From Taibaiella lutea (GTDB lineage Bacteria > Bacteroidota > Bacteroidia > Chitinophagales > Chitinophagaceae), in assembly GCF_008629695.1 (NCBI RefSeq), contig NZ_VWSH01000001.1:1515990-1579989 (forward strand): a stretch of DNA of 64,000 bases, in the 5' to 3' direction. The translations under genes and the position numbers were made by a program. Positions 27,719-36,798 of this stretch are shown one piece after another; position 1 is the first letter of the stretch; every line of letters begins with the position of its first letter. Under the pieces are notes generated by a model, which was not told the DNA's origin, made no database searches, and was given only the letters and a program-made list of their open reading frames with translations.

Positions 27719-27886
27719 TTACATAGTTATTGAGCTTGTTGAAATGGGAAACAGATAAAACAATTTAATAATAAGGGAGCATTTTCTGCTGATAAATAAA
27801 AAAATATTGCGCGGTTCCTTTAATTAATAAACAACAAATACTAACTTGCAGCGTCTTTCGAGCTATTAAAAAAATTTTACAGTCTT

Positions 27887-28630
27887 ATGACACAAGCTTC
27901 TACAGCTACAGCGGATACAAATAAATGGAACGGAGGGACCTCTCCCTTTAACCTGAGTTACGGTAAAATAATGATGTGGTTTTTCCTGCTTTCGGATGCA
28001 TTGACATTCGGGGCATTGCTGATTAGCTACGGTACCAAACGTTTCTTCAGTAATGTCTGGCCTGATTCCAACCACGTATTTAAGTCATTTCCCGGCTTTG
28101 GTGAAAAGAACCTGCCATTGATGTTTGTGAGTCTGATGACTTTTATTTTGATTATCAGTTCCGTTACAATGGTATTGGCGGTGCATGAAGGTCACCATAA
28201 TAACAAGAAAGGTGTTATTAAATGGTTGCTTTGGACTATCATCGGCGGTATCGCATTCCTTAGCTGCCAATGCTGGGAGTGGGTTCACTTACATGGTGAA
28301 GGTGCCTGGTGGGGAAGCTTTGTTGACCCTAAAACAACTTCATTACACGATTTAGAACATTTTTACAATCCTAAGGTATGGGCTTCCATGTCTATTCAGG
28401 ATGGTGTGAATGCAACTACAAGCTTCTTCAACTTCTTCTTTACGATTACCGGTTTCCACGGTATGCACGTATTATCCGGCGTGGTATTGAATGTAATGAT
28501 TCTGGTAAATACAGTAAATGGCACTTACCAACGCCGCGGCCACTACGAAATGGTTGAAAAAGTAGGTCTTTACTGGCACTTTGTGGATTTGGTTTGGGTA
28601 TTTGTGTTTACTTGTTTCTATCTATTGTAA
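27887..28630 (+). CDS. coxC: Cytochrome c oxidase subunit III (second, longer copy)
   Basis: 247 residues. The N-terminus NLSYGKIMMWFFLLSDALTFGALLISYG, the large polar loop with CWEWVHLHGEGAWW, and the FFFTITGFHGMHVLSGVVLN...LYWHFVDLVWVFVFTCFYLL C-terminus are classic subunit III. The loop of about 50 residues between the third and fourth helices distinguishes it from the shorter copy upstream. It probably acts with that copy in one oxidase. The catalytic subunits I and II are not in the window. Confidence 0.92.
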   Translation: MTQASTATADTNKWNGGTSPFNLSYGKIMMWFFLLSDALTFGALLISYGTKRFFSNVWPDSNHVFKSFPGFGEKNLPLMFVSLMTFILIISSVTMVLAVHEGHHNNKKGVIKWLLWTIIGGIAFLSCQCWEWVHLHGEGAWWGSFVDPKTTSLHDLEHFYNPKVWASMSIQDGVNATTSFFNFFFTITGFHGMHVLSGVVLNVMILVNTVNGTYQRRGHYEMVEKVGLYWHFVDLVWVFVFTCFYLL

Positions 28631-28713
28631 TAAAGTACAAAAGATAAAGTACTTCCTATCAGGATTTCTGAATTTCAATTTGCATTTTTAAAATATTATA
28701 AAGCTTAAAAAAT

Positions 28714-29154
28714 ATGTCTGCACATCATAACAGCGACGACTTATTACATTATTACGAAGGCGATCAATCAAAATTATATTCCGGCATTCTGGCTCATCAT
28801 AGCGATGAAGCAGGCAGCAAAAAGCAAGTAAGGAGAATTATGATGATTACGCTTTGGCTTACAATCATCACTACTGCAGAAGTGTTGGTAGGTTTATATG
28901 CACACTATAATGGCAATATCAGTAAAGTTGCGCTTGCGTTTTATTTCCTTGGGCTTACTGTATTTAAAGCTGCTATGATCGTAAGAGTTTTCATGCACCT
29001 TGGAGATGAGAAAAAGAACTTTGTAATGGCCGTTATTATTCCATTGTCATTGTTTATCTGGTTTATCATTGCATTTATTTCAGATGGTGCTTTCTGGTTA
29101 AGAATGAATAACACACAAGCTCATACAAAAACGGAGCAGGTACAAAAATGGTAG
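28714..29154 (+). CDS. coxD: Cytochrome c oxidase subunit IV (prokaryotic type)
   Basis: 146 residues with a long polar N-terminus and three transmembrane helices (about 47-66, 75-95 and 106-126). It includes the FFLGLTVFKAAMIVRVFMHLGDEKK segment typical of the COX4/CyoD-like family. It is placed between subunit III and the SCO gene as in other Bacteroidota clusters. It is thought to be an accessory subunit that stabilises the complex. Confidence 0.85.
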   Translation: MSAHHNSDDLLHYYEGDQSKLYSGILAHHSDEAGSKKQVRRIMMITLWLTIITTAEVLVGLYAHYNGNISKVALAFYFLGLTVFKAAMIVRVFMHLGDEKKNFVMAVIIPLSLFIWFIIAFISDGAFWLRMNNTQAHTKTEQVQKW

Positions 29155-29213
29155 TTACTTTTTAGGATTTGCCCTCTTATTCTTTAAAATAAGTATCAGT
29201 TAAGTTTATTACA

Positions 29214-29909
29214 ATGCGTTCCAACAAAACATTAAAATATATTATAGGAGTTTTGATAGCGGCAGCCGTGCCGCTATCTTTTTTTTTCGTCACAAGACAT
29301 TTCTCTGACGGGAAACTGAAAATTCCGGGTTATTACCGCCCTGAAGGAACACATGTGGTTATGGAAGAGGGAAAACCTTTTACGGATACCGTTTTCCACA
29401 AAGTAAAAGATTTGCAGCTTACTAATCAGCTGGGTAAAACCTTTAGCCTGAATAAGGATTTACGTGGAAAGATTCTGGTAATAGATTTCATTTTTACTAC
29501 CTGTCCTTCTGTTTGTCCGAAGCTGACTTCCAATATGAATGAAATTCAAAAAGCTTATATTCAGAAGAATCCTGATTTAGTTCAGTTCATTTCCATTTCC
29601 GTGGATCCGGTGAGAGATTCCGTTGCTGCGCTAAGGGCTTATGCTAACCGTTTTCATGCCGACCACGACCGTTGGTATTTTTGTACAGGCAACCAGGACA
29701 GTATTTTTGATTATGCCAAGAATGAGCTGGGGCTTTCGTTAGATAATGCAGATGTGGCGGGCGATTTCATTCATTCCCAACAAATGGTTTTATTGGATAC
29801 AGCAAGAAATATCAGAGGTTATTTTGATGGTCTGGACAGAAAAGAAACAGGCCGTCTTGCTGATGATATTTACATATTGAATATCGAAAAACGGAAACAC
29901 GGCAGATAA
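29214..29909 (+). CDS. SCO1/SenC-family oxidase copper chaperone
   Basis: 231 residues: an N-terminal membrane anchor (LKYIIGVLIAAAVPLSFFFV), then a thioredoxin fold with TTCPSVCPK (CxxxC) and the distal His in DFIHSQQMVLL. It probably loads copper into the CuA centre of subunit II. It is similar in length and motifs to the SCO protein at 16253 but has a longer N-terminal domain. It lies within the oxidase cluster, so this copy is the better candidate for oxidase assembly. Confidence 0.93.
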   Translation: MRSNKTLKYIIGVLIAAAVPLSFFFVTRHFSDGKLKIPGYYRPEGTHVVMEEGKPFTDTVFHKVKDLQLTNQLGKTFSLNKDLRGKILVIDFIFTTCPSVCPKLTSNMNEIQKAYIQKNPDLVQFISISVDPVRDSVAALRAYANRFHADHDRWYFCTGNQDSIFDYAKNELGLSLDNADVAGDFIHSQQMVLLDTARNIRGYFDGLDRKETGRLADDIYILNIEKRKHGR

Positions 29910-29953
29910 AAACAGCAAACTCAAACAAAAAATTTCAAGTAATAAATCAAAAG

Positions 29954-30541
29954 ATGTTAACTCCCTTATTTAAGAAGAATGATAAAAAAGCCAATTGGCT
30001 TATCGGTATTGTATCAGCAGTTATAATTTTAGTAGTGGCATCTTTAAGCCGGATACATCCCCCGAAGTTTCCATTTGATTTCAATGTGCATGTTTTTGCT
30101 TTTATTAATGCACTTATTAATTCTGTTGTAGCTGTATTACTAATTGCAGGGCTTTGGTCGGCTAAGCAAAGGAAATATACATTGCATCGCAATATTATGA
30201 TTGCTGCACTGCTGTTATCTGTTCTTTTCCTGGTTTTTTATATCAGTCATCATTTATTTGCGGGCGATACTAAGTTTGGCGACATCAATCACGATGGTAT
30301 TTTATCAGACATGGAAATTGCAGCTGTTTCAAATGTCCGCACAGTTTATTTCTTCATCCTGGCGAGCCATATTATTTTGGTGACTGTAATGCTGCCATTC
30401 ATATTATTTACGGCTTACAGGGCTTTAATAGGAGAATATAGCCGCCATAAGAAACTGGCAAGATACACATGGCCTTTGTGGCTTTATATAGCCATTACGG
30501 GTGTTGTGGTTTACTGGATGATTATGCCTTATTACAATTAA
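29954..30541 (+). CDS. DUF420 membrane protein
   Basis: 195 residues with five transmembrane segments. It has the DUF420 pattern of conserved histidines: NVHVFAFINAL, YTLHRNIMIAAL, FYISHHLF and FILASHIILV, ending LYIAITGVVVYWMI. Family members sit next to SCO and cytochrome oxidase genes, here 44 bp after the SCO gene. They are thought to help oxidase maturation, possibly by binding heme or copper, but this is unproven. It is the last gene of the cluster. Confidence 0.88.
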   Translation: MLTPLFKKNDKKANWLIGIVSAVIILVVASLSRIHPPKFPFDFNVHVFAFINALINSVVAVLLIAGLWSAKQRKYTLHRNIMIAALLLSVLFLVFYISHHLFAGDTKFGDINHDGILSDMEIAAVSNVRTVYFFILASHIILVTVMLPFILFTAYRALIGEYSRHKKLARYTWPLWLYIAITGVVVYWMIMPYYN

Positions 30542-30564
30542 GTTTCCCTCGTAATCGCAAATTA

Positions 30565-30606
30565 TAAAAGAAGGTGTTTTGTTCAGCTACAAAACACCTT
30601 CTTTTA
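30565..30606. terminator. Bidirectional terminator between DUF420 and parA
   Basis: A stem of about 17 bp (TAAAAGAAGGTGTTTTG and its complement) with an 8-base loop, flanked by A/T-rich sequence. It overlaps the last codons of the convergent parA gene. Confidence 0.8.
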
Positions 30607-31327
30607 TTTCAGTCCATAAGTCAATGAAACATTGTGCCGCTCTGCCATTGGGAGCAAAAGCAGTTACAGGCGCCTGCTCTATGCCCATTTTTTCAACCTC
30701 TGATAAATAAGGAATAAAATGTTCAAAGAAGCGATGGTCTTTTGAAAGAGATGCCATAACTTCTGTATGCAATTTCTTACGCATGTCAACCATAGTGAAA
30801 AAGCACATCAGCTTTTCAAGAGGTAAATCTTTTTGCTCGAAATAAGCCTTTACAATTTCATAAGTCCTGAGTGAAAGCGTGGTTGGAATGGTAGGCAATA
30901 AAATAGCATCTGCAGCTTCAAAGATATTGTCGGCCAAAACGGAGAATCCGGGCGGGCAATCGATAAACACAAAATCATAGTTGTTCTTCGCTTGCCGGAG
31001 CATTTGCTTTATCTGTTTCTTTGAGTCTTTATGTTCATCTAAAAGAATATCAAGTTTACGCGAACTTTGATCAGCAGGAATTATATCCAGATAGTCATAT
31101 TCACTTAACTGCATCAATTCATCCAACGACAGGTTTTTCTCCAATAGCTTTTTAATGCCGCTTTTGGTATTTGCTTCTGTTTTATAATAATAGCTTGCTG
31201 CGCCTTGCGGATCAAGATCCCAAAGCAAGGTCCTGTAACCATCATTGGCAGAAAGGTGTGCCAGATTTACACAGGAAGCCGTTTTACCTACGCCGCCTTT
31301 TAAATTATATAATGCAATTACAAACAT
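30587..31327 (-). CDS. ParA-family ATPase (orphan)
   Basis: 246 residues with the deviant Walker A KGGVGKTAS (9-17), LLWDLDPQGAASYYY (Walker A' region) and FVFIDCPPGFSVLADN (Walker B). This is the small ParA/Soj type without an N-terminal HTH. No parB or parS-like site is adjacent, so it is an orphan or acts with a distant partner in positioning DNA or a protein complex. The TAATTTTG at 31345-31352 overlaps the end of the upstream kinase gene. Confidence 0.87.
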   Translation of the reverse strand: MFVIALYNLKGGVGKTASCVNLAHLSANDGYRTLLWDLDPQGAASYYYKTEANTKSGIKKLLEKNLSLDELMQLSEYDYLDIIPADQSSRKLDILLDEHKDSKKQIKQMLRQAKNNYDFVFIDCPPGFSVLADNIFEAADAILLPTIPTTLSLRTYEIVKAYFEQKDLPLEKLMCFFTMVDMRKKLHTEVMASLSKDHRFFEHFIPYLSEVEKMGIEQAPVTAFAPNGRAAQCFIDLWTEIKEGVL

Positions 31328-31344
31328 ATCAGGAATTGAAGAAT

Positions 31345-31352
31345 CAAAATTA
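31345..31352 (-). promoter_or_regulatory. Candidate -7 element for parA
   Basis: Minus-strand TAATTTTG, a perfect TAnnTTTG match 18 bp before the parA ATG, at the stop of the kinase gene. Confidence 0.4.
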
Positions 31353-31976
31353 AAAAGTCAAAATACCTTCAGGTAAAGACCCTTCTGATTCTATATATTT
31401 AGTTAATTGGTTAAAGTATTGTGGTTCATTAAAATCTACGGTGGTATTGTCCAGCCATAAAACATTGTCCGGGTGCTGTTTGAAATACTGCAAGTATGCA
31501 TCTTCAATTTCCATCAGATAGCGGGCTGAAATATTCTGCTCATAAGACCTGCCTCGTTTTTTAATGTGTCTTTGCAACCTTTCTACCGGAGTATGAAGAT
31601 AGATGAATAAATCGGGTTTCGGAAGCGTTGTCTTCATCATATCATGAATGTCGCAAAACAACTTAAATTCTGCTTCATTCAGGTTATTTTTTGCAAACAA
31701 AGGGCTCTTTAATATCGTATAATCAGCAACAATCAATTCCTGCTTATCCTGAAACTCTTTTAAGCTTGACTGCAATTGTTGGTACCTGTCTTTGAGAAAA
31801 GATAATTCGAGGGGCAGTGCATATTTTTCTTTGTCTTGATAAAACAAGGGGAGAAAAGGGTTCTCCGCAAATTGTTCCAATAAAAGTGCTGCGTTGTAGT
31901 ATTCGGCCAGTTGTTTGGCGAGTGTAGTTTTGCCGGCACCGATATTTCCTTCAACTGTAATGAAATGGTATTTCAT
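31350..31976 (-). CDS. Deoxynucleoside kinase (dAK/dGK/dCK family)
   Basis: Phosphorylates deoxynucleosides for salvage. The ATG at 31976 (MKYHFITVEGNIGAGKTT) is chosen over the in-frame ATG at 31997 because it places the Walker A GNIGAGKTT at the usual position. It gives 208 residues. Other hallmarks are the catalytic Glu in LLLEQFAENPFL, LPKPDLFIYLHTPVERLQRHIKKRGRSYEQ (lid with Arg residues) and the YLMEIEDAYLQYF helix. Specificity for dA, dG or dC cannot be told. Confidence 0.9.
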   Translation of the reverse strand: MKYHFITVEGNIGAGKTTLAKQLAEYYNAALLLEQFAENPFLPLFYQDKEKYALPLELSFLKDRYQQLQSSLKEFQDKQELIVADYTILKSPLFAKNNLNEAEFKLFCDIHDMMKTTLPKPDLFIYLHTPVERLQRHIKKRGRSYEQNISARYLMEIEDAYLQYFKQHPDNVLWLDNTTVDFNEPQYFNQLTKYIESEGSLPEGILTF

Positions 31977-32071
31977 GCTATAAAGATAAGAAAGCAACGT
32001 GTAAGTTTAAATTACAATTGCAAAGCCACAAGTGTTGACCTGAGGAGCAGAAGTTGCATCTTATAAAATGT

Positions 32072-32108
32072 AAAAGGAGCTGTCCAAAAAATGAACAGCT
32101 CCTTTTTT
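32072..32108. terminator. Terminator between the kinase leader and the 1298-residue protein gene
   Basis: AAAAGGAGCTGT pairs with ACAGCTCCTTTT around an 11-base loop, with T-rich sequence on both sides. It lies 17 bp past the stop of the minus-strand gene ending at 32125. Confidence 0.85.
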
Positions 32109-32124
32109 ATCTAAGAAATAGATA

Positions 32125-35100
32125 TTAGTTCTTAGTCACTTTTATTACAGATGAGTTACTGTTATCATTATACTTAATGATGTAAGTACCATTGGACAAA
32201 GCGCTCATGTCAATATTTGTATCATTTGAGGATACTTGTATTTTCTGAATTATTTTGCCTGTAATGTCAATCACCTGAATTGTTGCTTTACCATCTATTT
32301 TACCATTTACAGAAACGTTTAATGTCTGATTAACCGGATTTGGACTGGCAACCAATGAAAGTCCTGCAGATGATTTTACGGATAATATTACAACATCAGA
32401 AAGAACAGATTTACCATTCGCATCCACCATGTTCAGACGATAGAAATTCCTGCCTTCAAAAGGTTTAACATCGGTAAATTCATATTTGCTGCCTGTTGAA
32501 ACGTTCTGTGCATTAACAGTAGTCAGTTTTTCAAACTTGCTGCCGTCATTGGAACGCATAATATCAAAATGGCTTGCATCTTTTTCATTCGCGGTTGTCC
32601 AGTTCAGAATATTAACAGCACCGGCATTACGACCTGTAAAGGATGACAATTTAACCGAAAGCGGTGTGCTGGTCAACAACAACACGAAGTCAGAAAAGCC
32701 TGTTACACCTGTTCTTGAAACGGTGAAATTTGTAGCCGAACCGGTTGCTGCAACAGCAGTACCGACAAGTGCCCAAGGATCTGCCGAAGTAGATCTTTTA
32801 CCAATCGTAACTGTAGAATAATCAGGAGCATCGCTACCACCGGTAAGTGTCATTGCAACTGTATAAGTACCACCGGCAAGTCCATCTCCTGTACTTACAG
32901 TCCAGTAACCGTTTGCAGAAGTATTGGTGTATGTATTACCACCTTCTGTCAATGGCAAACCTGCAGAACCCGGCGCACCTGAATTCCATTTAGCAGTAAG
33001 GCTTCCTCCTGTAGTAGGTGCTGTAGTAAAGTCTATAGAAACTTTCCTGCCTACATTTCCCATTCCTATATCAAAAGCCCTCGCCCCTGTTGAAGAACCC
33101 AGCCATCTTTTAAACCCACCGATTATTACACCAGCGGAATAAGTATAAGTTCCGGTTGATGAAGCAGAAATTCCTAATACAAAAGTATTTGAGCCTACAT
33201 TAATTTTACCGGCAGTCATTGTTAAAGTACCGGATACTGTTCCTGTATTTGTACCGCTCAACAACGAGTTGGCATCAGCAAAGGTTACACCTGTTGCATT
33301 TGTGTTATTAACTGTCAAAGATGCGAAGTTTGCAGTAGGGCTTGTAGCAGCATTTCTAAATATACCGGAACCTGAAATTACCTGCGCATTTGTTGAAGGT
33401 GCAATAGTTGATGTACCGGTATAATAGTATAAACCAAGCGTAGAGGTACAGGTGAAATAACTATTTTCAGTTACAGTAAGATTTCCATTCAGATGCACGA
33501 TACCAGATGTCCTGAATTCACCACCATTTGTTATCAACAGATTGCCATGTATAGCAGTTGAATAAACTGTTGTAACAAACCTGTTATTTGCAGCTGTACC
33601 GTTGATGGTGATATTACCAAAATTCAATTTATTGGATCCCACATAGTTATTTACATAAAATCCGTTAGTAGATCCTCCAGCATCTGATGACACACCATTT
33701 CCGAATGCCATTGTATGTGTAGCCGGTACTTCTATGTTAGCAGTACTATTACTGTAATAGAAAGCATAATTCGTACCAGAAGCTGCGTGAGGATCGACGA
33801 TAGTAAATGTTCCACCTGTCCAGTTAACGTTTTGAGTGGAAATACTTACAAGATAAGTTCCTGAAGCTACACTATTGGCCGTTACCCCGGCGGCATTACC
33901 ATCTACGTTGATATTACCGCCGCTTTGATTGAATGTAGAACCGGAGTTGATTACCATATTACCATTTAAGTTTAAAGTACCGCCGCTTACAGTCAATATG
34001 CCGCTGCTTGTAAATACTTTTTTATCACCGCCTGCAGCACCCATTGTCAAATCGCCGGATGAAATAATCAAAGAAGCACCTGTATTTACTGTTACATTTG
34101 ACGCAACATTTCCTGAAGTAGAAACGGTAACAGCATTATTGATGTTTACGTTTGAAGAACTTGTAGGAATATTACCACAAGCCCAGGTAGCAGGAGAACT
34201 CCAATCTCCGTCAGCAGCAGTGTTATAAGTAGTTGCTGTTATGATACCTTTTTTGATATTGGTTGATGGCGCAGCTACACTAATTGCCGAGATATTTGTT
34301 GTAATACTTACCGGAGTGGCTATAACAGAATCGACACCTACTACTGTACCTGCATTGCAGCTTATATCATAGGTCAACCAGAAATTATTGCCGGTACCTG
34401 CTGCCAATGCTTTTGACCCGTTAAATGTAATATCTCCATTAGGATTTAGTACAGGAGTACCGAATAAACTGTCTGTATTAAATGTTGTACCCGTGGTGTA
34501 GTAGCATCTTGCACGGCTTATATCGGCAATAGTAGAACCAGCCGTATTAAACTTCACAGAAGTAACGCTTGTGTTACAATTATCACCTGCAATATTAATC
34601 CTGCCCAAAGTGATATTTGTATTTCCTACCGCTGCAGAAGTTGTAGTAGTAGAAGTATAAGTAGGAGCAACTTGCGCATTTACTTTCTTTTTAGCATTGG
34701 TTGAAGGTGTGGCAACGTTCAATAACCCAACATTGGTTGTAATACTCACAGGAGCTCCAACCACTGAATCGACACCTACAACAGTTCCTGCACTGCAACT
34801 TATGTCATAAGTTAACCAGAAATTATTACCTGTACCTAAAGCCAATGCTTTTGATCCGTTAAATGTAATGTCTCCGTTAGGGTTTAGAACCGCAGTACCA
34901 AACAAGCTATCTGTATTAAATGTTGTACTTGTAGTGTAATAACACTTTGCAAGACTTATATCGGTAACAGGAGAACCAGCGGTATTAAATTTAACAGAAG
35001 TAACAGCTGTATTACAATTATCTCCTGTAATATTTATTCTGCCCATAGTAACATTTGCAGTACCCACAGTTGTTGATGTGGTAGTTGTGGCAGTATATGG

Positions 35101-36021
35101 AGGAGCAGAAGCAGCTACAATATCACGCGTACCCGTAGGATTAGGAGTGGCGGGAACTGAAGGAGTACCTGCAAAAGTATAAGTTGTAAGTCCTGCGTCC
35201 AGAACATCTGTCAATGTTGCATTACAAGCGACATCATAGGTCAGCCAGAAATAACCTGTAGAACCGGAAGTTAAACTCTGTGTTCCTACAACAGTAAAGC
35301 TACCATTAGGGTTTGCAACAGCGCTACCAAACTGAGATGATGATGAAAATGTTGTAGAACTGGTGTAATAAACCTTTGCATTTGAAATATCTGCCGCATT
35401 GGTACTTCCTGCCGTTGTAAATGTAAGACTGGTAACATCACCTGCCGAGCAAGCCGGAACATCAACCCTTAACACCTGAATGCCCGGTGCACCTATAGCA
35501 GCACTTGAAGTTGATGGTTGGTTAGTACCCGCGGTTGAAGCACAAGAGTTACACTGCATGGTAAAATAGTTACATTCATTACCTGAAGAAACACACCCTG
35601 ATTTAAAATTCTTCGTGTAAATAGTAGTTGTTGTAGCAACAAATGTAACCGAAATAGGAAACGTCGCATTTGTAGTAGATGCCAGAGGTGTAGTGCCAGA
35701 TGTAATAGCTGTATAAACACCTAATGTAAATGGCCCACCGGCAGTTGTCGTTGTATTAGTCGTAGTAATTGTATAAGTTTGTCCAACTGTAAGTCCATTA
35801 AAAGTAGCATATTCACTAAAGTAATGGCATTGTTGTGTTCCGGTAGTCGTCGGAAGACATGACGTTCCTGCAGTCCCCGTTCCATAAAGAGCACCTGTAT
35901 TCCAGTTACATTGTGCATTAGCGGTACCAGCGCCTGTCATTGCGAAAAGCGCTAACATCAAAATCCACTTACTTAAAAGTTGTGGTTTTTGTAAAAAAAC
36001 ATTTGTAATTTTTTGTATCAT
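32125..36021 (-). CDS. Large secreted protein with T9SS type A sorting domain
   Basis: 1298 residues. A signal peptide (WILMLALFAMTGAGTANAQ) is followed by a Thr/Ser-rich region, then three tandem units of about 140 residues at roughly 175-600. Each has TSVKFNTAG, YYTTSTTF and FWLTYDISC motifs. A region rich in short Gly/Asn/Ser beta strands follows (about 600-1000), like a beta helix. The C-terminus has FYRLNMVDANGKS, SPNPVNQTLNVSV, VIDITGKIIQKI and NGTYIIKY, the type A sorting domain cleaved during T9SS export. Function is unknown; adhesion or a surface coat is likely. A damaged copy of its C-terminus lies just upstream (36454-36735). Confidence 0.85.
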   Translation of the reverse strand: MIQKITNVFLQKPQLLSKWILMLALFAMTGAGTANAQCNWNTGALYGTGTAGTSCLPTTTGTQQCHYFSEYATFNGLTVGQTYTITTTNTTTTAGGPFTLGVYTAITSGTTPLASTTNATFPISVTFVATTTTIYTKNFKSGCVSSGNECNYFTMQCNSCASTAGTNQPSTSSAAIGAPGIQVLRVDVPACSAGDVTSLTFTTAGSTNAADISNAKVYYTSSTTFSSSSQFGSAVANPNGSFTVVGTQSLTSGSTGYFWLTYDVACNATLTDVLDAGLTTYTFAGTPSVPATPNPTGTRDIVAASAPPYTATTTTSTTVGTANVTMGRINITGDNCNTAVTSVKFNTAGSPVTDISLAKCYYTTSTTFNTDSLFGTAVLNPNGDITFNGSKALALGTGNNFWLTYDISCSAGTVVGVDSVVGAPVSITTNVGLLNVATPSTNAKKKVNAQVAPTYTSTTTTSAAVGNTNITLGRINIAGDNCNTSVTSVKFNTAGSTIADISRARCYYTTGTTFNTDSLFGTPVLNPNGDITFNGSKALAAGTGNNFWLTYDISCNAGTVVGVDSVIATPVSITTNISAISVAAPSTNIKKGIITATTYNTAADGDWSSPATWACGNIPTSSSNVNINNAVTVSTSGNVASNVTVNTGASLIISSGDLTMGAAGGDKKVFTSSGILTVSGGTLNLNGNMVINSGSTFNQSGGNINVDGNAAGVTANSVASGTYLVSISTQNVNWTGGTFTIVDPHAASGTNYAFYYSNSTANIEVPATHTMAFGNGVSSDAGGSTNGFYVNNYVGSNKLNFGNITINGTAANNRFVTTVYSTAIHGNLLITNGGEFRTSGIVHLNGNLTVTENSYFTCTSTLGLYYYTGTSTIAPSTNAQVISGSGIFRNAATSPTANFASLTVNNTNATGVTFADANSLLSGTNTGTVSGTLTMTAGKINVGSNTFVLGISASSTGTYTYSAGVIIGGFKRWLGSSTGARAFDIGMGNVGRKVSIDFTTAPTTGGSLTAKWNSGAPGSAGLPLTEGGNTYTNTSANGYWTVSTGDGLAGGTYTVAMTLTGGSDAPDYSTVTIGKRSTSADPWALVGTAVAATGSATNFTVSRTGVTGFSDFVLLLTSTPLSVKLSSFTGRNAGAVNILNWTTANEKDASHFDIMRSNDGSKFEKLTTVNAQNVSTGSKYEFTDVKPFEGRNFYRLNMVDANGKSVLSDVVILSVKSSAGLSLVASPNPVNQTLNVSVNGKIDGKATIQVIDITGKIIQKIQVSSNDTNIDMSALSNGTYIIKYNDNSNSSVIKVTKN
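34240..35490 (-). repeat. Three tandem coding repeats of about 400-440 bp in the T9SS protein
   Basis: The segments about 34250-34680 and 34690-35100 are clearly alike at the DNA level, including long shared stretches around TTTTGA(T/C)CCGTTAAATGT. A third, more diverged copy lies at about 35110-35490. Each unit encodes one ~140-residue domain with a conserved Cys pair. The similarity suggests recent duplication and a potential for recombination. Confidence 0.75.
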
Positions 36022-36453
36022 AAAATCATATTTAATAACACCTACTATTAAAGGGTTTCAGCTTTCCCTGCTTACTCTTGCGGATTTTCAGCAACCTCCT
36101 TGGACTTGTGTTTTTTTGCCTTGGATAAATTTTTGAGGTTAAATAATTTGGTTAAAAAAAAGGATCAGGTATTTATTCATGGAATAAATGCCCTTGGAAA
36201 AAAAAGAAAAAGAATCTGGTGGTTAAACTCTCAGTATAATTGTGGTTAAAATTTTTACTGCAGCTGCAGCTAAATAAACAGTTTTAACCCTAATAAGTTT
36301 TATTTTAGTTTATGTATTCTCAAACCAATCAGGGTTGAATTTTTACGGTTATAATTAAACAGAATAGCTCTTTATTGCTTTATAACCGATGAATTACTAG
36401 AGTACCTGAAGGCAATGCCCTCATATAAATACAGTATCATTTGATAAAAATAA
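36022..36453. other. AT-rich spacer without recognisable gene
   Basis: Leader region of the minus-strand gene at 32125-36021. I see no convincing reading frame, RNA or TAnnTTTG element. Confidence 0.5.
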
Positions 36454-36735
36454 CTATCTCCCGAACTGCTTTACCTGTGTAATATCAACTACCTGAATCA
36501 CTACTTTATCATCGTTCTCGGCGTTTATTGAAACATTCAATAAACGGGTAACGGCATTGGGACTTGCAATCAATGAAAACCCTTCAAAATAATTTTACTG
36601 ATAATACCACAACATCGCAATAAACAGATTTTGTCATTCAGAGCTTCATATTCAGAAACTTAAAAAGATATACTTCATTTCGTTCATACTTCCCTGTGTC
36701 CAGACGGCATTTCGAGGCTGATAAAATTTTGTATG
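36454..36735 (-). pseudogene. Decayed fragment of a T9SS type A C-terminal domain
   Basis: Read on the minus strand with frameshifts, this segment encodes a degraded copy of the end of the 1298-residue neighbour. A part with TGKYE, RNEVYLFKF and KSVYCDVVVLSVK, interrupted by a stop, is followed after a shift by GFSLIASPNAVTRLLNVSIN and VVIQVVDITQ, ending in a stop at 36454. These align with TGSKYEF, RNFYRLN, KSVLSDVVILSVK, LSLVASPNPVNQTLNVSVN and TIQVIDITG of the intact protein. No start or upstream domains remain. It is a remnant of a third T9SS gene or of a partial duplication. Confidence 0.82.
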
Positions 36736-36742
36736 CTGTTTT

Positions 36743-36779
36743 AATTAAGAGGCTGCCATCTTTTGACAGCCTCTTAATT
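36743..36779 (-). terminator. Terminator after the 2.3-kilo-residue T9SS gene
   Basis: AATTAAGAGGCTG pairs with CAGCCTCTTAATT around an 11-base loop, 19 bp after the stop at 36799 on the minus strand. Confidence 0.8.
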
Positions 36780-36798
36780 TCAAACTGAAAAGCAGCGA

